NCBI GenBank assembly: GCA_934155005.1
Contig: CAKPGR010000003.1
Span: 13,342 to 77,341, forward strand
Length of the DNA: 64,000 nt
Direction: 5' to 3'
Origin: an uncultured Bacilli bacterium
Lineage (GTDB): Bacteria; Bacillota_I; Bacilli_A; RF39; UBA660
Each line of letters starts with the position of its first letter. Positions within the stretch are counted from its first letter, which is position 1. The notes beneath the pieces are model-generated. The model had not been told where the DNA came from. It was given only the letters and a program-made list of their open reading frames with translations, and did not search any database. This document shows, piece after piece, positions 16,306 through 23,957 of the stretch. Made by a program: the position numbers and the translations under genes.

Positions 16306-17250
16306 TTAACTTTTTTCAATATAATATGCATAGTATTCATCGTAAGTGATATTTTCTTTATGTATTTTCAAAGCCATATCTTTTCCAACATATCTATAAT
16401 GCCAAGGTTCATAATCATATCCAGTTATGTCCTCTTTTCCTTTTGGATATCTTAAAATAAAACCGTATTTATAAGCATTTTCTTTTAACCATTTACTTTC
16501 ATTTGAATCATCAAAATTATCCATTGTACTATTATAAGTTACAATATCAAGCGCTAAACCTGTTTGATGTTCAGAATATCCAGGACGAGCTGCATATAAA
16601 TCAGCCCATTTTTCACCATTTTTAGTAGCATATCTGTTCCATATACTATCTTGGTCTTCATAAGACCTATAAGAAGCATTAACAATTAAATTAAGACCTT
16701 TTAATTTAGCTGCTTTATACATTTCTATAAAAGCATCAACAACTTCTTTATTCGCTTTATTATCAGCAAAAGCATAAGTTGTACCAATATTTATTATGTC
16801 AGTAGCTTCATAAGATTTATCTAAATGATAAAATTTATTTATTAACATTAAGTTTCCTAAACTTGTATCAGTTTCTTTAATAGCGTCTTCATCATACCAT
16901 TCATAGTCTGCTCCTACATTAACAATACTTACAACATGTGACATTTTATCATTTTTATTTTCTTTATAATAAGCCAAATATCTATCTAAATTTTTATATA
17001 AAAAGTATTTTTGTTTTACAAAAGAAACTAGTGATTTACTATATTTTTTTGTTAAAACGTCATCAATTTCTTTATCTTTAAGTTTAAGTATTATTTTTAT
17101 TTCACTATCATCATAACCAATTTTACCTAATTTATATTCATAACTATTTATATATTTTATGTATTTAAAACATCCAATACTTGCTATTATGATAAAAATA
17201 ATAAGTCCAATTAAAATATAAAATGATTTTTTTAATCTTCTTTTTTTCAT
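16306..17250 (-). CDS. VanY-type D,D-carboxypeptidase (copy 3)
   Basis: 314 residues with the same plan as copy 2: basic start MKKRRLKKS, membrane anchor, helical region including KNLDRYLAYY, then M15B with SEHQTGLALDIV and EPWHYRYVG. Copies 2 and 3 share the pre-domain and are closer to each other than to copy 1, so they look like a recent tandem duplication. AGGTGAT lies directly upstream of the start. Role in peptidoglycan stem-peptide trimming is known for the family; why three are needed is not evident. Confidence 0.85.
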   Translation of the reverse strand: MKKRRLKKSFYILIGLIIFIIIASIGCFKYIKYINSYEYKLGKIGYDDSEIKIILKLKDKEIDDVLTKKYSKSLVSFVKQKYFLYKNLDRYLAYYKENKNDKMSHVVSIVNVGADYEWYDEDAIKETDTSLGNLMLINKFYHLDKSYEATDIINIGTTYAFADNKANKEVVDAFIEMYKAAKLKGLNLIVNASYRSYEDQDSIWNRYATKNGEKWADLYAARPGYSEHQTGLALDIVTYNSTMDNFDDSNESKWLKENAYKYGFILRYPKGKEDITGYDYEPWHYRYVGKDMALKIHKENITYDEYYAYYIEKS

Positions 17251-17336
17251 AGTATCACCTAATTTAATTATAACAAATATTTAAAATAATACAATAAATT
17301 TTATAAATAAAGCCATAATATGAATAGGTGAAAAAT

Positions 17337-17855
17337 ATGAATTTAATTTTTTTATGTATAAAAATATTTTTTGTAAGAATTTTAGATGTATCACTTGGAA
17401 CAGTAAGATCAATTGTAACTATAAAAGGACAAATTAAAGTAGCTAGTATAATTGGTTTTATTGAAGTCTTTGTATGGTTTGTAGTTGTAAAAGAAGCTTT
17501 GAGCACAACAAATAATAGTATTTTTATAGCTATATCATATGCTTTTGGCTTTGCAACAGGAACATATATTGGTGGTTTAATATCTAATCGTTTTATAAAA
17601 ATTAAACTTGGTATTACAGCTATATTATCAAAAAAAGATAATGAATTAGTTAAAATGATTAGAAAAAATGGCTTTGCTGTTAGCGTTATAGATGTTAAAG
17701 GACAAAATTTATTAGATTCAAAATATATGCTTTTTATTGAAATAGAAAGTGATAGGTATAATGAATTAACTAAATTAATAAAAAATTTAGACAATAATGC
17801 TTTTATTGTTGTAAATGAAACTAAATATGTTCATAATGGTTATTTTGCTAAATAA
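17337..17855 (+). CDS. UPF0316 membrane protein (DUF5698-DUF2179)
   Basis: 172 residues. The first about 100 form three membrane helices with the family motif RILDVSLGTVRSIVTIKGQ and EVFVWFVVVKEAL, and the rest is the cytoplasmic DUF2179 domain (FAVSVIDVKGQ...). UPF0316 proteins of Bacillota have this length and layout; their role is not established. Start ATG 17337 follows AGGTG by six bases; a GTG at 17328 is inside that ribosome site. Transcribed away from the vanY cluster. Confidence 0.8.
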   Translation: MNLIFLCIKIFFVRILDVSLGTVRSIVTIKGQIKVASIIGFIEVFVWFVVVKEALSTTNNSIFIAISYAFGFATGTYIGGLISNRFIKIKLGITAILSKKDNELVKMIRKNGFAVSVIDVKGQNLLDSKYMLFIEIESDRYNELTKLIKNLDNNAFIVVNETKYVHNGYFAK

Positions 17856-17904
17856 TAATTGATTTAATCTTAAAAAAATGTTAAAATTACTTTGTAAAGC
17901 AATT

Positions 17905-18088
17905 ATGAAAGATAAGTAATAAATATGTTATTTAATAGAGAGTTAGTGTTAGGTGGAAACTAATAGTAATAATTTATGAAATCTACTTTCTAGTGAAATT
18001 AATCATTTCCGGGTAAAACCGTTATCTAAATTAAGCTATTAGTAGGATGGTACCGCATTTTTTATGCTCCTATACTGATAGCTTTTTT
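17905..18088 (+). promoter_or_regulatory. T-box leader (seryl type by context)
   Basis: AGGATGGTACCGCA (18044-18057) is the T-box core that pairs with the uncharged tRNA acceptor end. It can form the antiterminator (AGGA with TCCT, 18044-18071). The competing terminator uses AAGCTATTAGTAGGA and TCCTATACTGATAGCTT followed by a T run (18033-18087). A stem I region with AGTAA internal-loop elements lies before it. Uncharged tRNA(Ser) should favour read-through, given that serS is in the operon; I did not fix the specifier codon. Confidence 0.85.
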
Positions 18089-18101
18089 GTAGGAGGAAAT
18101 T

Positions 18102-18575
18102 ATGAGTGATGGAATAGTAACCTTAATTAGAAATAGTACATTATCTGAAAATGATGATTTATCTATTAGTCAAGCAGAATGTTTTGATATTATGGTTGGT
18201 AATAAATTTGTTGGTGTTATCTCTTATAGATATCATGGTGACTTACATTATATTGATTATGGAGGTAATATTAATTACCGGATTATAGAAAAAGAAAGAG
18301 GACATGGTTACGCTAAAAGAGCTTTAAAAATTATGCTTAATATTTTGAAGTATAATACAAAGTTTGATGAACCTTTATATGTTGCATCAACTACATATAA
18401 TGATGACTATTTAAATGTGGCAACCGAGTGTGGTGGTAAATTAATATATGAAGGTCTTGTTCCAGATAATTTAATATCACCTAAAATAGATCAAGAAATG
18501 AAAAATATAAAATTATATGAATTTGTAATTGAAAAAGAAAGGAAGAAAGAAAATGATAGACATAAAGTTAATTAG
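18102..18575 (+). CDS. GNAT-family N-acetyltransferase
   Basis: 157 residues. The acetyl-CoA loop is visible as EKERGHGYAKRALKIML (R/Q-x-x-G-x-G/A pattern), flanked by strands and by IDYGGNINYRI and LYVASTTYNDDYLNVATECGGKLIYEG, typical of a RimJ/RimL-like fold. The substrate cannot be read. It is the first gene after the T-box, so it shares serine-tRNA control with serS; its 3' end overlaps serS by 23 bases. AGGAGG ribosome site 5-10 bases upstream. Confidence 0.75.
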   Translation: MSDGIVTLIRNSTLSENDDLSISQAECFDIMVGNKFVGVISYRYHGDLHYIDYGGNINYRIIEKERGHGYAKRALKIMLNILKYNTKFDEPLYVASTTYNDDYLNVATECGGKLIYEGLVPDNLISPKIDQEMKNIKLYEFVIEKERKKENDRHKVN

Positions 18576-19830
18576 AGAAAATAAGGAATTAGTAAAAGAA
18601 AATATAAAGAAAAAATTTCAAAATCATAAATTAGTTCTTGTTGATGAAATATATGATTTAGATTTAGAATTTAGAAAAGTTAAACAAGAAGTGGAAAAAT
18701 TAAAAAGTGATAAAAATAACAAAAGTAGCGAAATAGGATCTTTAATGCGTGAAGGAAAAAAAGACGAGGCAAATAAAATAAAAGAAGAAATAGTAGCTTA
18801 TAATGAAAAAATTAATGAATTAGATGAAAAACAAGTTTCACTTGAAAAAGAAATAAAAGAAAAAATGATGGTTATTCCAAATATAATTGACTCTTCTGTA
18901 CCAATTGGTGAAGATGATACTAAGAATGTCGAAATTGAAAAATTTGGTGAGCCAGTTGTTCCAGACTACGAAATTCCATATCATGCTGATATTATAAATG
19001 CATTAAATGGAATGGATAAGGATGCTGCTGGAAGAACAAGTGGTCAAGGTTTTTATTATTTACTAGGAAATATAGCAAGACTTCATGAAGCAATGCTTGC
19101 TTATGCTAGAGATTTTATGATTGATAAGGGATTTACGTATGCAATACCACCATTTATGATTAGAAAAAATGTTGTAGAAGGCGTTATGAGTTTTGAAGAA
19201 ATGGATGCTATGATGTACAAAATTGAAGGTGAAGATTTATATTTAATTGGTACTAGTGAACATTCTATGATTGGTAAATTTAAAGATCAAATAATAAAAG
19301 AGGAAGAACTTCCTATTGCTATGACTTCATATTCTCCATGCTTTAGAAAAGAAGGTGGATCTCATGGACTTGAAGAAAGAGGACTTTATAGAGTTCACCA
19401 ATTTGAAAAACAAGAAATGATTGTTTTATGTAAAGAAGAAGATGCAATGAATTTTTATAATAAGATGTGGAAATATACAGTTGACTTTTTCAGAAGCTTA
19501 GATGTTCCTGTTAGAACACTTGAATGTTGTAGTGGTGATCTTGCTGATCTTAAAGTAAAATCTTGTGATGTTGAAGCATGGAGCCCAAGACAACAAAAAT
19601 ATTTTGAAGTTGGATCTTGTTCTACATTAGGTGATGCACAAGCTAGAAGACTTGGAATAAGAGCTAAAGGTAAAGATGGAAATTATTATGTAAATACCTT
19701 AAACAATACTGTTGTAGCAACTCCAAGAGGGTTAATTGCTGTTATTGAAAACAATTATCAAAGTGATGGATCTATAAAAGTTCCAAAAGTATTACAACCT
19801 TATATGGGAGGAATAGAGGTTATAAAATAA
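18553..19830 (+). CDS. serS: Seryl-tRNA synthetase
   Basis: 425 residues, full length. An N-terminal antiparallel coiled coil (about 25-105) that grips the long variable arm of tRNA(Ser) precedes the class II catalytic domain with motif 2 CFRKEGGSHGLEERGLYRVHQF and the serine pocket around TSEHSM. Motif 3 is seen as NTVVATPRGLIAVIENN. The start ATG 18553 has AAAGGAAG upstream; the in-frame codon at 18529 lies in the preceding gene without a site. Under T-box control with the acetyltransferase. Confidence 0.95.
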   Translation: MIDIKLIRENKELVKENIKKKFQNHKLVLVDEIYDLDLEFRKVKQEVEKLKSDKNNKSSEIGSLMREGKKDEANKIKEEIVAYNEKINELDEKQVSLEKEIKEKMMVIPNIIDSSVPIGEDDTKNVEIEKFGEPVVPDYEIPYHADIINALNGMDKDAAGRTSGQGFYYLLGNIARLHEAMLAYARDFMIDKGFTYAIPPFMIRKNVVEGVMSFEEMDAMMYKIEGEDLYLIGTSEHSMIGKFKDQIIKEEELPIAMTSYSPCFRKEGGSHGLEERGLYRVHQFEKQEMIVLCKEEDAMNFYNKMWKYTVDFFRSLDVPVRTLECCSGDLADLKVKSCDVEAWSPRQQKYFEVGSCSTLGDAQARRLGIRAKGKDGNYYVNTLNNTVVATPRGLIAVIENNYQSDGSIKVPKVLQPYMGGIEVIK

Positions 19831-19882
19831 AGTATAATATGTTAAATAGATAAAAATTCGTAAGAGATTATTATTTGACATC

Positions 19883-19912
19883 AAAAAAAAGATATTAATT
19901 TATCTTTTTTTT
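19883..19912. terminator. Bidirectional terminator between serS and kinase-like gene
   Basis: AAAAAAAAGATA (19883-19894) pairs with TATCTTTTTTTT (19901-19912) around a six-base loop. A and T runs on the two arms serve the convergent genes. The stop codon of the minus-strand gene lies in the right arm. Confidence 0.75.
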
Positions 19913-20871
19913 GTTAAAATTTTTACATCGTGATTTAAATTAGCTTCTATATTTTTGCTTTGCTCGAAGAATAAATAATTCTCTATGCTTTCTGCTTCTA
20001 AATATTTAATCATGTTAGTAATACTATCATAGTTTTTATAAATATCATATAAAGGTAGACTTAAATTATCAAAAAAACTATATATGGATTCTAATTCTTC
20101 ATTATATAAGCTTTTATTTATTTCAATTATAATTTTAGAATCAGTCAAATTAACAAGGTTTTTAATATATAACATATTTGTTAAATTTATGTCTTTGACA
20201 TTTAAAATAATAATAGGACTATTAATGTCAATACTATCTAGAAAGGTATTAATTTTTTTATAATTTTTTAAAAGACTTTCTTTTAATTCTATTGCTGCTT
20301 TATATTTATCTAATTTTGGATATAGGTATAAGCTATTATTGTTTTCAACAAAAGATAATATAGTATTGCTAAGTTTATTAAAACATATATTTAGATAAAT
20401 AGAATTTTTAAAATTAGTTAATTTAGTAAAAGGATCATCTAAATCAATTATTACAATATCACCATTAGGACGACATATAATATTATTTAGTTTGTAATCA
20501 AGGGGATAAATTTTTTTATCAGTTAAGTTTTTAGAAGCTTTTACTATATTCCTAGAAATTTTTATTTTTTCTTTCTTATTATATTTATTCATGACTTTAT
20601 CTAAAGTTTCTCCTTCTACAAAATCATAATTAGTTGCCGCTATTTTATCGTTAATATAAATAAAGTTATTTATGTGATAACATCCATCTATTTTATTTAT
20701 TCTTGATTTTAATTTGTTTAATTTATATTTATTGACATAAAAAGTACATCTGTGATAATCTTTTTCCCATTCTTTATAATATATTTTAAATGCTTGGTTT
20801 CCGGATTTATACACTTTTCCATATGAACCTGACCCTATATACTTTAAATTATCCGTTTTAAATGTTTCCAT
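19900..20871 (-). CDS. Protein-kinase-like protein
   Basis: 323 residues. The first about 190 look like a compact eukaryotic-type kinase fold: glycine loop GSGSYGKVYKSG, Lys in AFKIYYK, catalytic loop YPLDYKLNNIIC (Asp, Lys, Asn in the usual spacing, in place of HRDxKxxN), and metal-binding IDLDDPF where DFG is expected. The last about 130 residues alternate strands and helices (ILNVKDINLTNMLYIKNLVN), unlike a PASTA or lipid-binding tail and not recognised. There is no membrane span. It stands alone between convergent and divergent neighbours. Small-molecule or protein phosphorylation are both possible. Confidence 0.6.
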   Translation of the reverse strand: METFKTDNLKYIGSGSYGKVYKSGNQAFKIYYKEWEKDYHRCTFYVNKYKLNKLKSRINKIDGCYHINNFIYINDKIAATNYDFVEGETLDKVMNKYNKKEKIKISRNIVKASKNLTDKKIYPLDYKLNNIICRPNGDIVIIDLDDPFTKLTNFKNSIYLNICFNKLSNTILSFVENNNSLYLYPKLDKYKAAIELKESLLKNYKKINTFLDSIDINSPIIILNVKDINLTNMLYIKNLVNLTDSKIIIEINKSLYNEELESIYSFFDNLSLPLYDIYKNYDSITNMIKYLEAESIENYLFFEQSKNIEANLNHDVKILTKKR

Positions 20872-20986
20872 AACAAATGTTCCTTCCGTTTATGAATAGA
20901 TATTATAACACATATCTTGAAAAAATAAATAATTATTGATATAATTTAGAAACATTCATGAATATAATATAAAAGAGGCGAGATTT

Positions 20987-21838
20987 ATGAATATTACAAC
21001 AAAATCACTGCTTAAAAGTTTTATAGTTAACCTTTTTTTATCAATTGTCAAAGTAATTTCAGGAATATGTGGTAAATCTAGTGCTTTAATAGCTGATGGA
21101 ATTCATTCTTTTAGTGATTTATCTACAGATGCAGTTGCCATTTTTGGAAATAAATATGCTTTAAAACCAGCAGATAAAGAACATCCATTTGGACATGGTA
21201 AAATAGAATATTTAACTTGTTTAATTATAGGAACAGTTATTTTAATTTTAGGAATAAATATAATTTTATCATCATTTAAAATAGATATTGTAAAACCTAG
21301 TTATATAGTTATTTTAGTTAGTATATTTACAATTATTGTTAAGGTTTTTTTGTATAAATATCTATTAAAAATAGGCTATAAATATAATAATGCTATTTTA
21401 ATTACAAGTGGCAAAGAAAGTAGTGCAGATGTAATTAGTTCTATATTTGTTTTAATATCTAGTATTTTAATGCAATTTGATAACAAAATTTTAAATTATT
21501 CCAATATTATAGCTACTATAATTGTTGGAGCATTTATTGTAAAAACAGGAATAATTATTTTAAATGAAAATATAAGTACTATATTAGGAGAAAGAGAAAT
21601 TAGTGTTGATGATATGATAGAAGTTATAAATCAAGATCAAAATATAGATTCCATTGATAATTTTATTGTTATAAAAAATGGACCATATTTTCAAATAACA
21701 GGTGAAGTTAGTATGAATCCGAATTTAAAACTTAAAGAAGTTCATGATGTTGTTGATAATATTGAACAAAAATTAAAAGATATAGATTCAAGAGCTAGAT
21801 ATATAAATATTCATGTTAATCCAACAAAGGAGTCTTAA
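20987..21838 (+). CDS. Cation diffusion facilitator (CDF) metal exporter
   Basis: 283 residues: about six membrane helices followed by a cytoplasmic domain. Zinc-site residues occur in ADGIHSFSDLSTD on helix 2 and in SADVISS on helix 5; the intervening HPFGHGKIEYL is the CDF signature. The C-terminal beta-alpha domain ends with the typical ARYINIHVNP. Such proteins export Zn, Mn or Fe in exchange for protons. It precedes mutM by two bases and may share its transcript. GAGGCGAG ribosome site. Confidence 0.88.
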   Translation: MNITTKSLLKSFIVNLFLSIVKVISGICGKSSALIADGIHSFSDLSTDAVAIFGNKYALKPADKEHPFGHGKIEYLTCLIIGTVILILGINIILSSFKIDIVKPSYIVILVSIFTIIVKVFLYKYLLKIGYKYNNAILITSGKESSADVISSIFVLISSILMQFDNKILNYSNIIATIIVGAFIVKTGIIILNENISTILGEREISVDDMIEVINQDQNIDSIDNFIVIKNGPYFQITGEVSMNPNLKLKEVHDVVDNIEQKLKDIDSRARYINIHVNPTKES

Positions 21839-21840
21839 TT

Positions 21841-22656
21841 ATGCCAGAATTACCAGAAGTAGAAACTGTAAAAAATAAATTAAAACAATTAGTATTAAAT
21901 AAACAAATAGTTAAAGTTAATGTATTATACCCAAAAATTATAGAATATCCAGATGTTTCTAAATTTAAGAAACAACTAGAAAAACAAACTATAAAAGATA
22001 TAAAAAGAAGAGGAAAATGGTTAATGTTTGAACTTAATGATTATTATCTATTAAGTCATCTAAGGATGGAAGGTAAGTACGTTATTAGAAATAAAGATGA
22101 TGTTTATGATAAGCATGAACATGTAGAATTTGTTTTCTCTGATAATAAAACTTTAAGATATAAAGATACAAGAAAATTTGGAAGAATGTATTTATATAAA
22201 AAAGATGAAGTTTTAAATAATAAACCTTTAAATGAACTTGGACTAGAACCATGGGACTCTAATTTAACGATTAATTATTTAAGAAAGAAAATGGCTAAAA
22301 AAAGATTACCTATAAAAACATTACTTTTAGATCAAAGTATAATGGTAGGACTTGGTAATATATATGTTGATGAAGTTTTATTTTTATCATCACTTAATCC
22401 TAATTTAAAATATAATGAATTAACAGATGCTGATTTAGAAAAAATTATTGATAATTCAAAAATAGTTTTAGAAAAAGCTATAAAAATGGGTGGTACTACT
22501 ATTAGAACATATGAATCAAGTGAAGGTGTTCATGGAATGTTTCAAGATAAGTTGTTAGTTCATAATCAACAAGTGTGTAAAAAGTGTGGTAGTGAAATTG
22601 TGAAAACCAGAATTGGTGGTAGAGGAACTTATTATTGTCCTAAATGTCAAAAATAA
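21841..22656 (+). CDS. mutM: Formamidopyrimidine-DNA glycosylase
   Basis: 271 residues, standard length. Pro2 and Glu3 catalytic residues are in PELPEVETV; the helix-two-turn-helix has GLGNIYVDEVLF; the C-terminal zinc finger has two CxxC pairs (CKKCGSE and CPKC). It excises oxidised purines such as 8-oxoguanine and cleaves the strand. It directly follows the metal exporter and is closed by a terminator. Confidence 0.95.
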   Translation: MPELPEVETVKNKLKQLVLNKQIVKVNVLYPKIIEYPDVSKFKKQLEKQTIKDIKRRGKWLMFELNDYYLLSHLRMEGKYVIRNKDDVYDKHEHVEFVFSDNKTLRYKDTRKFGRMYLYKKDEVLNNKPLNELGLEPWDSNLTINYLRKKMAKKRLPIKTLLLDQSIMVGLGNIYVDEVLFLSSLNPNLKYNELTDADLEKIIDNSKIVLEKAIKMGGTTIRTYESSEGVHGMFQDKLLVHNQQVCKKCGSEIVKTRIGGRGTYYCPKCQK

Positions 22657-22684
22657 AAAACTATGAAATCTACATAGAAAAATT

Positions 22685-22710
22685 AGTCTAGTTTTTGCTA
22701 GACTTTTTTC
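22685..22710 (+). terminator. Terminator after mutM
   Basis: AGTCTAG (22685-22691) and CTAGACT (22698-22704) with a T-rich loop, followed by TTTTTT. Confidence 0.85.
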
Positions 22711-22757
22711 TTTATAAGAATTAAAATTTATGATAAAATTATAGATAGGTGAATATG

Positions 22758-23957
22758 ATGGATAGAATAATTATGCATATAGATGTTAATAATGCTTTTT
22801 TATCTTGGACAGCAGTTTATCTACTTCAAAATGGTTCAAAATATGATATTAGAAATAGTTATGCTGTTATAGGTGGTGATGAAAAAGCTAGAAGAGGTGT
22901 AGTTTTAGCTAAGTCAATGCCTGCAAAAAAACTTGGTATTAAAACAGGTGAAACATTATATACTGCAAGAAAAAAATGCAAAGCATTAAAGACTTACCCT
23001 ATGAATTATTCTTTTTATCAAAAAATGTCTAAGTCATTATTTGATTTAATAAGAAATTATTCACCAGACATAGAACAAGCTTCTATAGATGAATGTTATC
23101 TAGATTATACTAATGTAAGAAATTTATATGGGAATCCATATGAATTTGCTCAAAGATTGAAAAAAGAGGTAAATGAAAAATTGGGTTTTACAATTAATAT
23201 TGGAATTGCTAATAATAAACTATGTGCTAAAATGGCTAGCGATTTTGAAAAGCCCAATAAAATTCATACCTTATATAATTATGAAGTAAAAGAAAAAATG
23301 TGGCCTCTTCCTATTAATGAATTATTTGGAATAGGAAAAAAATCCACAGAAAAACTTTTAAAATTGAATATTAAAACAATTTCTGATTTAGCTAATGCCG
23401 ATATAAAAAAATTAATTCCCTATTTTAAAAATCAATCTAGGTTAATGATCGATTGGGCTAATGGAATAGATGATAGAAAAGTTATAACAAAAGAAGTGGC
23501 ATATAAAGGTATGAGTAATGAAATAACTTTACAAAGTGATATAACAGAAAAAACTAAACTATATGAACACCTATTATTTTTGTCAGATAAATTAGCGCTT
23601 AGAATAAGAAAAGAAAATAAATATGCAACAGTAATATCGGTAACATTAAAAGATAAATACTTTAAAAGAAGAAGTCATCAAAAAAAGATTGATAAACCTG
23701 CTAATACAACTGAGGCAATATATGAAAATGCTAAAAAAATATTAGATGAGATGTGGAATGATGATTCAGTTAGATTAATAGGTATTAGACTTGATAAATT
23801 AACTGATAAAATTGTTATTCAAAAATCTCTTTTTGATGATGAAATAAAAGAAGATAATTTAAATTTAGAAAAAACAGTTGATAAATTAAAAGAAAAATAT
23901 GGGATGAAAGTTATAGGAAGAGCATCCCTAAAAGATAGAAAAGACGTGAGAAGATGA
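22758..23957 (+). CDS. dinB: Y-family DNA polymerase IV
   Basis: 399 residues. The palm motifs MHIDVNNAFLSW (metal-binding Asp) and SIDECYLDYT (catalytic Asp-Glu) are intact; a helix-hairpin-helix thumb (LFGIGKKSTEKL) and little-finger domain follow. Translesion polymerases of this type bypass damaged bases with low fidelity. I chose ATG 22758, six bases after AGGTG; two alternative starts upstream (22749 GTG, 22755 ATG) fall in or next to that site. The stop overlaps the tex start by four bases. Confidence 0.9.
   Translation: MDRIIMHIDVNNAFLSWTAVYLLQNGSKYDIRNSYAVIGGDEKARRGVVLAKSMPAKKLGIKTGETLYTARKKCKALKTYPMNYSFYQKMSKSLFDLIRNYSPDIEQASIDECYLDYTNVRNLYGNPYEFAQRLKKEVNEKLGFTINIGIANNKLCAKMASDFEKPNKIHTLYNYEVKEKMWPLPINELFGIGKKSTEKLLKLNIKTISDLANADIKKLIPYFKNQSRLMIDWANGIDDRKVITKEVAYKGMSNEITLQSDITEKTKLYEHLLFLSDKLALRIRKENKYATVISVTLKDKYFKRRSHQKKIDKPANTTEAIYENAKKILDEMWNDDSVRLIGIRLDKLTDKIVIQKSLFDDEIKEDNLNLEKTVDKLKEKYGMKVIGRASLKDRKDVRR

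Noticed and set aside
17264..17794. Minus-strand 176-codon frame opposite the UPF0316 gene
   Set aside because: The plus-strand frame has the family motifs and a ribosome site; the minus frame has neither.
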